A stretch of DNA of 64,000 nucleotides from Chloroflexota bacterium (lineage in GTDB: Bacteria; Chloroflexota; Anaerolineae; Anaerolineales; Villigracilaceae). The first letter of the stretch is position 1. The number at the start of each line of letters is the position of its first letter. Positions 33,325 through 40,550 of this stretch are shown piece after piece. Made by a program: the position numbers and the translations under genes. The stretch covers positions 1-64,000 of the forward strand of contig JACPVF010000006.1 of assembly GCA_016191845.1 (NCBI GenBank), given 5' to 3'. Under the pieces are notes generated by a model. That model searched no databases, was not told the DNA's origin, and saw only the letters and a list, made by a program, of their open reading frames with translations.

Positions 33325-33906
33325 TTACCCGCCTTTGGCGTTGGATTCCCACTCCGAGCGTAACTGCCCGAAGGTGAGCAGGTCCCAGGTGCGGCCGTCG
33401 CGCTGGACGGCTTGTCGGCGGCGGACCTCTTCCACAAAGCCGAATTTCTTCAGCAGGCGGATGGCGCCTTCGTTGTACTCAGGGACCATGGCCGAGACGC
33501 GGAACAGGTTCAGCTCCGCGAAGGCGTAGCGCAGGATCAGACCGAGGGTCTGGCTGCCCAGCCCACGGCGGCGATCCTCTGCCGCGCCAATGCCCAGGCG
33601 GACCCAACCGTTGCCGTTGGTCCAGTCGACCCACTCGATGACGGCCTTGCCGATCAGGCGGTCGTCTTCCTGGGCGCGGATGGTGAAGTAGAACAGGTTC
33701 TTGTCCTCTTCCATCTTCTTCTCGATGGATTCGTATTCCTTCTTCACCAGCGCGGGCGAAAGCGGGCGGACGGGTTTCAATTCCATCAGGCGCATGAAGT
33801 CGGAGTCGTGTGTCCACTTGGACTCGATCTCGGGGTGCACCTCGTGGTCGATGGGGCCCAGGCGGATGTCCTGCGCCTCAAAGAGTTGGGTTTGAATGTC
33901 GAGCAT
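33325..33906 (-). CDS. GNAT acetyltransferase, first gene of the operon (193 aa)
   Basis: CTGGAGG precedes the ATG at 33906. The product has the same fold as the next two: LGPIDHEVHPEIESKW at the N-terminus, LGIGAAEDRRRGLGSQTLGL with the R-R-R-G-L-G acetyl-CoA loop, and VPEYNEGAIRLLKKFGFVEE. The 5' region is exceptional: promoter, 27-codon leader ORF and two intrinsic terminators end only 18 bases before the start codon. Expression should therefore depend on read-through. This predicts that the operon is induced by a ribosome- or RNA-sensed condition. Confidence 0.86.
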   Translation of the reverse strand: MLDIQTQLFEAQDIRLGPIDHEVHPEIESKWTHDSDFMRLMELKPVRPLSPALVKKEYESIEKKMEEDKNLFYFTIRAQEDDRLIGKAVIEWVDWTNGNGWVRLGIGAAEDRRRGLGSQTLGLILRYAFAELNLFRVSAMVPEYNEGAIRLLKKFGFVEEVRRRQAVQRDGRTWDLLTFGQLRSEWESNAKGG

Positions 33907-33923
33907 GGTTTCCTCCAGATATT

Positions 33924-33959
33924 AAAAAAAGCGGTCACGGGTTTTGGGCCCATAACCGC
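33924..33959 (-). terminator. Attenuator terminator 2, directly before the GNAT operon
   Basis: On the minus strand GCGGTTATGGG (33959-33949) pairs with CCCGTGACCGC (33941-33931), 11 bp with two G-U pairs, then seven Ts (33930-33924). The ribosome binding site of the first GNAT gene begins a few bases later, so no gene can use it as a normal 3' terminator. Confidence 0.8.
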
Positions 33960-33971
33960 CTGGGAAGAGAA

Positions 33972-34008
33972 ACAAAAACGGCCACGGGCTTGTGCGCTCC
34001 GTGGCCGT
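33972..34008 (-). terminator. Attenuator terminator 1, after the leader ORF
   Basis: On the minus strand ACGGCCACGG (34008-33999) pairs perfectly with CCGTGGCCGT (33988-33979), followed by TTTTGTTT. The loop carries GGAGCGCAC (34000-33992), identical to the leader's ribosome-binding region at 34124-34116. Confidence 0.85.
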
Positions 34009-34026
34009 GAATACACTGCGTGTAAT

Positions 34027-34110
34027 CTACCGACGAACAGGCGCACTACGACAAGGATCAACACTGATACCAGCGAGGGACATGTTGATGAAGAACTGTT
34101 TCATTACCAT
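34027..34110 (-). CDS. Putative regulatory leader peptide (27 aa)
   Basis: The ATG at 34110 follows AGAAAGGAG at a spacing of ten bases. The peptide begins MVMKQFFINMSLAGIS, continues VDPCRSAPVRR and ends at TAG 34029-34027. It is too short for a domain. Its position between a promoter and two tandem terminators is that of an attenuator leader such as those of erm, vga-type or amino-acid genes. GTGCGC within its 3' half (34046-34041) can pair with GCGCAC of the leader's own ribosome binding site or of terminator 1's loop, giving exclusive structures. Translation is inferred. Confidence 0.55.
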   Translation of the reverse strand: MVMKQFFINMSLAGISVDPCRSAPVRR

Positions 34111-34156
34111 CGTTCGTGCGCTCCTTTCTGTAGAATGTGCTTTTTCAAGCCCGCGT

Positions 34157-34187
34157 AGTGTATCATGCGGCCTTGACAGGCGTCAAG
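34157..34187 (-). promoter_or_regulatory. Promoter of the leader/GNAT operon with overlapping dyad
   Basis: Minus-strand TTGACG (34186-34181) and TACACT (34162-34157, within TGATACACT) are 18 bp apart. The dyad CTTGAC-GCCT-GTCAAG (34187-34172) covers the -35 box and could be a repressor site. Confidence 0.55.
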
Positions 34188-34199
34188 AGATTCGACCCA

Positions 34200-35216
34200 T
34201 TACCTTGGACCGATGGGGTCGATGCGACCCGCGATCAGGTCGGCGAGCACCTGCTCGACCAGGCGTTGTTTGCCCGGGGGTAGCAGCGCGGGGTCCACAC
34301 CCGAAAGGCCGAGCGGCGACTGAACGTTGACTCCGCCCTGGCCTGCGACCAAATTCGGCCAGGCTGACTGGATGGCCTTGATCGTGTCGGGTTGCATCGC
34401 CATCACGAAGCCTGCAGGGCGTTGGGCGGGCATGACATCGGCGATGGTCCACACGCCCGTGGTGCCGATGTAGGTCAACAGGTCGTCGGTGGCCACATCG
34501 GGGTAGACGTAGATCATGCCGACCTTGCGCTGGATGATGAGCACATCGGCGTAGGCATTGTAGGTGGATTTTTCGGCGTCGGTGGGAATCTCGATGAACT
34601 GGGGGTAGGTCCACGGCTGGAGGTACACCGTATTGCACAATCCACAGAAATAAGATTTGCCGTTGGTGAAGGCGACGGCGGCCTCCTGGGCGGCAGCGTT
34701 GCCTTGTGGGACGATCATACCGATCTTATATTCATCGGTCAGCATGGCCGAGACATAGCCCGCCAGGAAGGCGGCCATGTCCGGGCTGGCATTGTTCGCC
34801 AGCACGCTGACGTTTCCGCCGGCGGTGATGTCTGGGATGTTGATGGTCAGGAACTGGGCCTGTGGGGCGGCAGCGGCCAGCGCGGCAATGCCCGGGTCGG
34901 GCGGCAGAGCGATGACCACTTTCAGGGTCGGGTCGGCTGCGTCGGCGGGGCTGAGGCTGTTGCGGACCTGGAAGCGGAATCCCGAGGCCTGGGCCAGGTC
35001 GTAAACGGTCTTCTGGTACAAGTCGGAGGAGTCCTTGTCCATATCCGCAGGAAGGATGAGGATGGCCAGCGGCGTGTCGGGGGTGGGCGTCAGCGTGGGG
35101 GCGGGGGTGGGAGTCTCGCTGGGGATGGCGGTGGGCACTTCCGTGGCCTTGGGACCACAGGAAGCCAGCACCAACGCAAGGGCGAGGAGAAGGATCAGGG
35201 AAATTTTAGCTCGCAC
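34200..35216 (-). CDS. BMP-family substrate-binding lipoprotein
   Basis: The GTG start at 35216 has GGAG upstream. The 338-residue protein has a lipoprotein signal (LILLLALALVLASCGPK, cysteine at about residue 20), a Pro/Thr linker, and a BMP/PnrA-like periplasmic-binding fold: the QKTVYDLAQASGF segment, APQAQFLTINIPDI, FLAGYVSAMLTDEYKIGMIV and the late GVWTIADVMP, then IKAIQSAW. Such proteins bind nucleosides or related ligands for ABC import. No permease or ATPase is adjacent, so it may be an orphan sensor or binding protein. Upstream and downstream genes are unrelated. Confidence 0.8.
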   Translation of the reverse strand: MRAKISLILLLALALVLASCGPKATEVPTAIPSETPTPAPTLTPTPDTPLAILILPADMDKDSSDLYQKTVYDLAQASGFRFQVRNSLSPADAADPTLKVVIALPPDPGIAALAAAAPQAQFLTINIPDITAGGNVSVLANNASPDMAAFLAGYVSAMLTDEYKIGMIVPQGNAAAQEAAVAFTNGKSYFCGLCNTVYLQPWTYPQFIEIPTDAEKSTYNAYADVLIIQRKVGMIYVYPDVATDDLLTYIGTTGVWTIADVMPAQRPAGFVMAMQPDTIKAIQSAWPNLVAGQGGVNVQSPLGLSGVDPALLPPGKQRLVEQVLADLIAGRIDPIGPR

Positions 35217-35266
35217 GGGGGTTACTCCAATTTGAGATGCGCTCGATTATAACGCCCCGCTGTAAC

Positions 35267-35305
35267 AAAAAAACTCGGAAGCCTGCCGAGGACAGGTCTC
35301 CGAGT
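35267..35305 (-). terminator. Intrinsic terminator of the Hsp20 gene
   Basis: ACTCGGA (35273-35279) pairs with TCCGAGT (35299-35305), with an inner CCTG/CAGG stem. On the minus strand a run of seven Ts follows. Confidence 0.8.
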
Positions 35306-35325
35306 TTTGGGTGGGACTACCGGTA

Positions 35326-35700
35326 TTAGTTGACGTTGACTTTGATCTTCTTCGGGCGGGCGGACTCGGCCTTGGGCAGGCGCAGGGTCAGGATGCCGTT
35401 GGCGATGTGCGCTTCGACGTGATCGGCGTCGATGGCGGCGGGCAGACGCAGGGTCCGCGCAAAGGGACCCTGGGGCAGTTCACGTAGCAGGAAGGCGGTC
35501 TCGTCGGCCTTGAACTCGCCTTCGATGCGGACGACATCCTCCAGCACCTGGATGTTCAGGTCGTCGGCGGTCAGACCGGGTACGAGGGCCGAAAGCTCAT
35601 AGGCCTCGTCCTCTTCGCGGATGTTGACGTTCAGGCTGCGGGGCTGGGCGGCCCAACGGCGCATGGAACGGGCAGGGTAGGTTTGCAGGTAGAGGGTCAT
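35326..35700 (-). CDS. Small heat-shock protein, Hsp20/alpha-crystallin family
   Basis: AAGGAGTAACCC precedes the ATG at 35700. The 124-residue protein contains the alpha-crystallin domain (about 20-115): NVNIREEDEAYELSALVPGL, VRIEGEF, FARTLRLPAAIDADHVEAHI and the A-x-x-x-N-G-I-L-T-L signature (ANGILTLRLPK). The C-terminal IKVNVN replaces the usual IXI anchor. It is an ATP-independent holdase chaperone in the cytoplasm. No CIRCE or HAIR element is visible upstream. Confidence 0.94.
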   Translation of the reverse strand: MTLYLQTYPARSMRRWAAQPRSLNVNIREEDEAYELSALVPGLTADDLNIQVLEDVVRIEGEFKADETAFLLRELPQGPFARTLRLPAAIDADHVEAHIANGILTLRLPKAESARPKKIKVNVN

Positions 35701-35813
35701 GGGTTACTCCTTATACGTTTAAGTCAATGCCGCTATCTTATCGGGGGAATATCAGAAGCGTGCAAGCGGTTCATCAAAAATCCGTTAGAGAATCGGGCGG
35801 CCCCGCGCGGCGG

Positions 35814-35819
35814 TATAAT
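35814..35819 (+). promoter_or_regulatory. -10 box of a predicted leaderless mRNA (M23 gene)
   Basis: A perfect TATAAT ends seven bases before the ATG at 35827. No Shine-Dalgarno sequence is present. Confidence 0.6.
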
Positions 35820-35826
35820 CGCGCCC

Positions 35827-36522
35827 ATGCGCAAAAAATTCGTGTTGATCGCCGTGCTGGTGGCCTTTGTGACGGCGGGTGCCTACCTGTATCTCACCCT
35901 GTTTCGTCCGACCACCAAACGGGCAGTGCAGGTCTTCGACTGGTTCCGTGACCCCGCCTCCCGCCCCGACCTGATGATGGAACCCGGCACCCGCTGTGGC
36001 GACGCTCCGTTCATCTTCCCGACCCACGGCCTGGTCGGATTCATCTGGGACGATTTCTTCAATCATAAGCGTCACCAGGGAATCGACATCTTCGGCGGAC
36101 AAGGGCTGGGCGTCACGCCGGTCACTGCCGCCTACCCGGGCTACCTCACGCGCCTGGCAGACTGGAAATCCACGGTTATCATCCGCGTGCCCGACGACCC
36201 GTTGAATCCCGGACGGCAGATCTGGGTCTACTATACCCACATGGCGGACCCAAATGGCAACTCATTCATCTCGTCCGCGTTTCCGCCGGGAACGACGGAG
36301 GTCTATGTGGAGGCAGGCACCTTCCTCGGTTCTCAAGGTAATTACTCAGGCGATCCTGCCAACCCGACCGGTATCCACCTGCACGTGTCCATCGTGAAGG
36401 ATGACGGTTTTGGCAAGTTCAAGAACGAACTGGATATCGAGAATACCTACGATCCCTCGCCGTACTTCGGCTTGCCGCTGAACGCGAACGAGAATCCCGA
36501 CACGATCCCGGTGTGTCAGTGA
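35827..36522 (+). CDS. M23-type metallopeptidase, membrane anchored
   Basis: The start is set at 35827 (MRKKFVLIAVLVAF); the frame opens earlier but there is no ribosome binding site, and a -10 box lies just before this ATG. The 231-residue protein has one N-terminal membrane anchor (5-25). The extracytoplasmic domain has the M23 zinc motif H-x-G-x-D (H83, G85, D87 in RHQGIDIF) and HLHV (184-187). M23 peptidases cut peptidoglycan cross-links or pentaglycine. The third zinc ligand and full lysostaphin fold are present in outline. It suggests a peptidoglycan wall, as does the penicillin-binding protein at 56625. Confidence 0.83.
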   Translation: MRKKFVLIAVLVAFVTAGAYLYLTLFRPTTKRAVQVFDWFRDPASRPDLMMEPGTRCGDAPFIFPTHGLVGFIWDDFFNHKRHQGIDIFGGQGLGVTPVTAAYPGYLTRLADWKSTVIIRVPDDPLNPGRQIWVYYTHMADPNGNSFISSAFPPGTTEVYVEAGTFLGSQGNYSGDPANPTGIHLHVSIVKDDGFGKFKNELDIENTYDPSPYFGLPLNANENPDTIPVCQ

Positions 36523-36533
36523 ATGGAGCAGAT

Positions 36534-37121
36534 ATGAACGATCAGGAATTTGCTGGCAAGGTGGTTTTGATCACGGGCGCGGGCAAGGGGACAGGCGCGG
36601 CCCTGGCTGAAGCCTTTGCGGCGCGCGGGGCGCGGGTGGCGCTGAACGACATTTCCCCGATCAATGTGGATGAAGTAGCCGCGCGCATCACGTCCAGTGG
36701 CGGGCAGGCGCGCTCCTACCTGCACGATGTAGCCAAGAAGGTCGGCGTGCAGGCTTTAGTCAAGCAGGTGGAGGATGACTGGGGCCGCGTGGACATCCTG
36801 ATCCAGCACGCGGCCGTCGAGCCGCATACCCCGCTCCTGAACATGGACGAGTGGGACTGGCACCGCACCCTCGACGTCAACCTGACAGGGGCCTTTCTCG
36901 TGCTCCAATCGCTGGGACGGGTGATGCGCGCCCAGGGCGGCGGGGTCATCGTCAACCTGGTAGGCCGTAGCGAGGCGGCAGGAGCATATGCCGCCAGCAT
37001 GGCTGGTCTGCGTGGACTGAGCGAAGCCGCCGCACGGGAGCTGGCCCCGTTTGGGATACGGGTCCACGCGGTGGAATTGGGGGTGGATGCCGTGGAGCGT
37101 GTGCTGGCACTGTGCCGATAA
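36534..37121 (+). CDS. SDR-family protein lacking the catalytic lysine
   Basis: GGAGCAGAT precedes the ATG at 36534. The 195-residue Rossmann protein has the NAD(P) glycine motif TGAGKGTG (14-21), the acidic ND at 38-39, and QHAA where NNAG is usual. The catalytic tyrosine Y152 is present in AYAASMAGL, but the lysine that should be four residues later is Met156 (ATG codon at 36999-37001). This one-base change from AAG, together with the altered NNAG, suggests loss of oxidoreductase activity or a new role. It starts 11 bp after the M23 gene and probably shares its transcript. Confidence 0.85.
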   Translation: MNDQEFAGKVVLITGAGKGTGAALAEAFAARGARVALNDISPINVDEVAARITSSGGQARSYLHDVAKKVGVQALVKQVEDDWGRVDILIQHAAVEPHTPLLNMDEWDWHRTLDVNLTGAFLVLQSLGRVMRAQGGGVIVNLVGRSEAAGAYAASMAGLRGLSEAAARELAPFGIRVHAVELGVDAVERVLALCR

Positions 37122-37126
37122 AAGAA

Positions 37127-37170
37127 AAAGTCGCAAAGGGTGGATTCTCTTTGCGACTTTGTGTTTTTTA
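37127..37170 (+). terminator. Intrinsic terminator of the M23-SDR transcript
   Basis: AAAGTCGCAAAG (37127-37138) pairs with CTTTGCGACTTT (37149-37160), followed by GTGTTTTTTA. It also lies before the end of the convergent PAP2 gene. Confidence 0.85.
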
Positions 37171-37181
37171 TTGAACGACGA

Positions 37182-37739
37182 TTAAAAGAAAATCCCCAAA
37201 ATACTTGAAGCAACCGATAAGATCCACGGCGCAAACTGCATACCGAGCAGCGCTACGATCACGCCCAGGATCGCGCCCGCCACGATATCCGAGAGATAAT
37301 GGACTCCCATCGCAACGCGTGCCAGGGCTACCAACGGCGCCCACACCCACAGGGCGACAGCCACCCAGGCAGGTCCCAGGGCCGTGGCGATGGTGGCGAT
37401 CAGGAAGGCGCGCGCGGCATGCCCCGACGGGAAGGAGTGCGGGTCCGTGTTGCGATAGATGCCGCCCCATTCGCCTTCGGGCCGTCGGCGGCGGACGATG
37501 AACTTGACGGCCAGCACGAAGACTGCCAGCACGGCGATGCCCGCGAACTCCAGCACCGACCAGTCCTTCCAGAACTTCTGGCTGGCGAACCACAAGAGGA
37601 TCAGAGCCACGGCCCAGAACCACGAGTCACCGGAGTGCGCGAAGAAGATGGCAATCGAACGCAGCAGCCCGGGCTTCTCGGCCACGCGCAATTGGTCGGA
37701 CAGACGGGCGTCGAGTTCGAGGATGGATTTGAAGGTCAT
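37182..37739 (-). CDS. PAP2-type membrane phosphatase
   Basis: The 185-residue protein has about five membrane helices and the three PAP2 motifs: KFIVRRRRPEGE (K-x6-R-P), the central PSGHAARAF with the catalytic histidine, and ARVAMGVHYLSDIVAG (R-x5-H-x3-D). Such enzymes dephosphorylate undecaprenyl pyrophosphate or phosphatidic acid at the membrane. Recycling of the cell-wall lipid carrier would fit its M23 neighbour, but substrate is not proven. The C-terminus has two more hydrophobic helices. Confidence 0.9.
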   Translation of the reverse strand: MTFKSILELDARLSDQLRVAEKPGLLRSIAIFFAHSGDSWFWAVALILLWFASQKFWKDWSVLEFAGIAVLAVFVLAVKFIVRRRRPEGEWGGIYRNTDPHSFPSGHAARAFLIATIATALGPAWVAVALWVWAPLVALARVAMGVHYLSDIVAGAILGVIVALLGMQFAPWILSVASSILGIFF

Positions 37740-37755
37740 GCGGTCTCCTGAAAAT

Positions 37756-37787
37756 AAAATGTGTCACTCAGTGAAGTGACACATTTT
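37756..37787 (-). terminator. Intrinsic terminator of the nucleotidyltransferase gene
   Basis: AAAATGTGTCACT (37756-37768) pairs with AGTGACACATTTT (37775-37787). Confidence 0.8.
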
Positions 37788-37803
37788 AACACCTTGGCGG
37801 CTC

Positions 37804-38856
37804 CTACTTGGCAGCGCTCTTCTTCGGCTTTGCCACACTCTTTTCCTTGGGCGTGGGCTTGCCTTTGGGAGTCTTCGGTGCAGGCTTCTTCACCGATTTG
37901 ACGCGGGCGGGCTTGTCCTCGGTCTTTTTTGTTGTGGCGGGCTTCTTCGTAGATTTGGCGGGAGCTTTCTTCGCAGCGGCCTTGGTGGATTCCGCTTTGG
38001 GAGTGATGGGTTTCTTCGCGCGGCGGACCGGCTTGGGCGCGGATTCTGTCACGGGGGTGGATTCGGCGCGGGTGGCGGCTTCCGCTTCGAGGCGGGCTTG
38101 CAGGTCCTCGCGCAGCATTTCCAACTGGTGCGGCTTGTCCACGTCCATGCAGGGTTCGGCGTGTTCCCAGACGATGGGACGGCCGGTGATGCCGATGCGT
38201 TCGGTGATGCGCTCCACTGCGTCGGTCAGGGTGAGGTTGCCTGTGGCAAGCATGAAGAGGGTGCCAAAGCCGATGGTGGCCGCCTGCTTCATGGGACTCT
38301 TGCGATTGCCGATCAACTGCTCCCACATGTCGAGATGCTCGGTGGCCATGCGCACGTGCGAGACGTTGATGTCGGCCCCGCAGACCTGCATGTCCTTGAG
38401 CTTGGTGTAGGTGCGGCGGGAGTTGGGAAAGCGGGTTTCCATCACCTCACGCGGGCAGACGCCGTAGTACAGGTCGTCGCGGGTCTGCATGCAGGTCTCG
38501 ATCAGCCAGTCGACATGCTCGCCGCGCAGGGCGGGAATGTCGGACGAGACGATCAGCACGTACTCGGCCTGTGGATTGATCTCCAGAACCTTGTTCACGC
38601 CCGCGACGATGTTCGATAACATGCGTCCCTGATTGGAGAGGTAATGCAGGGGCTTGGAACAGGTCAGGCCACTCTTGGGCGTCAGACCGACGATGATGAC
38701 GTTCTCCACATCCCTGGCTTCCCCGAGCGCGTCCAGCACCCATTGGATCATCGGTTTGCCTGCCACATCGAGCAGGGCCTTCGAGTCTCCTTTGGCATAT
38801 GTGTAAAGCGGGTCCTGGGGCAGGGGAATTCCACCTGCGGTGACAATCGCATCCAT
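37804..38856 (-). CDS. MobA/NTP-transferase-like protein with histone-like tail
   Basis: The 350-residue protein starts MDAIVTAGGIPLPQDPL. The first 240 residues are a nucleotidyltransferase fold: VTAGG, the GDSKALLDVAGKPMIQWVLD segment, and the metal-binding VLIVSSDIPALRGEHVDWL. This family transfers NMP to sugars, molybdopterin or other acceptors. Residues about 255-350 are nearly all Lys, Ala, Pro, Thr and Ser, ending KKSAAK, much like histone H1 tails, and are unusual for such an enzyme. It lies 21 bp downstream of a conserved gene of the 'quinate dehydrogenase' annotation group. Confidence 0.75.
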   Translation of the reverse strand: MDAIVTAGGIPLPQDPLYTYAKGDSKALLDVAGKPMIQWVLDALGEARDVENVIIVGLTPKSGLTCSKPLHYLSNQGRMLSNIVAGVNKVLEINPQAEYVLIVSSDIPALRGEHVDWLIETCMQTRDDLYYGVCPREVMETRFPNSRRTYTKLKDMQVCGADINVSHVRMATEHLDMWEQLIGNRKSPMKQAATIGFGTLFMLATGNLTLTDAVERITERIGITGRPIVWEHAEPCMDVDKPHQLEMLREDLQARLEAEAATRAESTPVTESAPKPVRRAKKPITPKAESTKAAAKKAPAKSTKKPATTKKTEDKPARVKSVKKPAPKTPKGKPTPKEKSVAKPKKSAAK

Positions 38857-38877
38857 AAAGATTCTCCTAAGGGGGAA

Positions 38878-39783
38878 TTAGTTCAATTCCTGGATCTGCG
38901 GCTTGAAGCCAAGTTTCTCGAGCATTTCGGTATATTCGGCGCGGGTGAGAACCCGTCCCTTGCCGGAAACGGCGATGAGCGCCGCCTCCATCATATTCGT
39001 GCCAAAGGAACGCCCTTCGAGGACGGGAGTGGTGGTCAGTAGATATTTTACGCCGCTTTTGCGGAAGAACTCCACATCCTCGACCGTGGTGGTATTCGTG
39101 ACGATGATCTTTCCGCGCATGTCATCTGGCATATAGCGCTTGATGTAATGACAATCGCCCGCAATGACGGTGGCCCACTGGAATAAGTCCACATGCTTTG
39201 GCTTGCGCTCTTCCTGCTTTTCGCCGGTGGGATAAACCCAGTCAAAAGGCAGGCGACCCGCCAACGGCATGAACAACGCCGCCAGGGTCTTGAGTTGCTT
39301 GTCGGTGTGTAGCGGAATCGGAATGCCGAGTGAGAACATCAGGTCACCGAACACACATTGATAGCCCGAATCGAGGAAGGAACGGGTCAGTCCCCAACGG
39401 TCGGCCCCGGTCATGATGAAGGCTTTGCGCCCGCGTGAGTCTATATAATCTTTGATGTGCTGCTCTAAAAATGCCGCGGATTGACGTTCGAGCGTGGTCT
39501 TCAAGCCTGTCCCGTCCACGACGGGCGTTTTCTTGATGAAACGCACCATTGGCTGGACCGAATAAAGCGGATACCATTTTTCATCTACCATCAAACCCAG
39601 GTCCGCGCCACCCACGCCAAAAGCATCCACCTGGCCGTCCAGTTCCTTATACTTCAATGCCGCGGCTTCCATGTCGCCGTCGGTGCCGATGCGTTCGATG
39701 CTGACTTTCTCGCCGAGCAGGGTCACTTCCACAGCTTTGTTCCGCTTGGAAGACCCGATGCTGATGCTGACTGCTCGTTTCAT
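38878..39783 (-). CDS. Conserved protein, sometimes labelled quinate 5-dehydrogenase
   Basis: The start at 39783 (MKRAVSISIGSSKRNK) has GGAGG eight bases upstream; the longer ORF to 39843 lacks such a site. The 301-residue protein has the features DAFGVGGADLGLMVDEKWYP, VVDGTGLKTTLERQ, ADRWGLTRSFLDSGYQCVFG, LPFDWVYPTGEKQEE. I recall homologues in Chloroflexota and Firmicutes with this automatic name, but no Rossmann GxGxxG motif is evident and the activity is unproven. It lies upstream of the nucleotidyltransferase gene in what is probably one transcript. Confidence 0.6.
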   Translation of the reverse strand: MKRAVSISIGSSKRNKAVEVTLLGEKVSIERIGTDGDMEAAALKYKELDGQVDAFGVGGADLGLMVDEKWYPLYSVQPMVRFIKKTPVVDGTGLKTTLERQSAAFLEQHIKDYIDSRGRKAFIMTGADRWGLTRSFLDSGYQCVFGDLMFSLGIPIPLHTDKQLKTLAALFMPLAGRLPFDWVYPTGEKQEERKPKHVDLFQWATVIAGDCHYIKRYMPDDMRGKIIVTNTTTVEDVEFFRKSGVKYLLTTTPVLEGRSFGTNMMEAALIAVSGKGRVLTRAEYTEMLEKLGFKPQIQELN

Positions 39784-39813
39784 AGAGGATGCCTCCGGGG
39801 GAGAGATGCCGTC

Positions 39814-39819
39814 AGTATA
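39814..39819 (-). promoter_or_regulatory. -10 box upstream of the 39783 gene
   Basis: Minus-strand TATACT lies about 30 bases before the start. A TTGTCC 18 bp farther upstream overlaps the preceding terminator. Confidence 0.4.
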
Positions 39820-39830
39820 CACCAAATCAA

Positions 39831-39864
39831 AAAGCAGGGACAACCGTCAGATTGTCCCTGCTTT
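39831..39864 (-). terminator. Intrinsic terminator of the fumarase operon
   Basis: AAAGCAGGGACAA (39831-39843) pairs with TTGTCCCTGCTTT (39852-39864). T-rich sequence follows on the minus strand. Confidence 0.85.
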
Positions 39865-39880
39865 CGCATGGATTTACTCG

Positions 39881-40507
39881 TTAATATGGCCTGGCCAGCA
39901 GATCGTCGAGCACGGTCTTCGAACTCTCGTCGATGACAGCATGCTGGCTGCCGCCGTGGGAGTCCATGGTGACCACCACGGGGAAGTCCTTGACCTCGAT
40001 GCCCCACATGGCCTCGGGCACGCCGAATTCCATCTTGTAGACGCCCAGCACCTTCTGCACGGATTGGGCGATGTACGAGGCTGCGCCGCCGATGGCGTGG
40101 AAGTACACGAACGGCACTTCCTGGCAACCCTTAAGGGTCTTGGCGCCCATGCCGCCCTTGCCGATCACGCCCTTGACGTTGAAGTGCTTCATCACATCGG
40201 CCTGATACGGCTCTTCGCGAATCGAGGTGGTGGGCCCTGCGGCGACGAATTTGTATTCCTTCGTGTCCAGCCCGCTGACGACGGGTCCACAGTGGTATAT
40301 GACGCTGCCGTTCAAGAGTTTCTTCAAGTCCTCGTACACTTGCAGATCACCGTCTTTCGGCTCGCGGGTCTTCTTGATGAAGGTCTCGATCAACCATTTG
40401 TGGGCGGCATCGCGGCCTGTGACCATGACGCCCGAGAGCAGCACGGGTTCGCCGACCTTGAGTTCGCGGACGAGGTCATCGCTGATGGGGGTGGTAATCG
40501 ATCGCAT
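39881..40507 (-). CDS. Class I fumarate hydratase, beta subunit (C-terminal domain)
   Basis: The 208-residue protein carries the FumA/TtdB beta domain: VLLSGVMVTGRDAAHKWLIE, IYHCGPVVSGLDTKEYKFVA, AGPTTSIREEPYQADV, and VKGVIGKGGMGAKTL. With the alpha subunit encoded upstream (40551-41429; 43-bp gap) it forms the iron-sulfur fumarase that interconverts fumarate and malate in the TCA cycle. The closely related L-tartrate dehydratase is an alternative; the context does not decide, but fumarase is more common in this phylum. Confidence 0.88.
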   Translation of the reverse strand: MRSITTPISDDLVRELKVGEPVLLSGVMVTGRDAAHKWLIETFIKKTREPKDGDLQVYEDLKKLLNGSVIYHCGPVVSGLDTKEYKFVAAGPTTSIREEPYQADVMKHFNVKGVIGKGGMGAKTLKGCQEVPFVYFHAIGGAASYIAQSVQKVLGVYKMEFGVPEAMWGIEVKDFPVVVTMDSHGGSQHAVIDESSKTVLDDLLARPY

Positions 40508-40550
40508 GGTTTTCTCCTGTACGGACGTCCCGTCGGGACGCCCGTGCGAA

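Noticed and set aside
25930-34187. Antibiotic biosynthetic gene cluster
   Set aside because: There are no synthetase, synthase or tailoring genes; only acetyltransferases, an MFS pump and small proteins.
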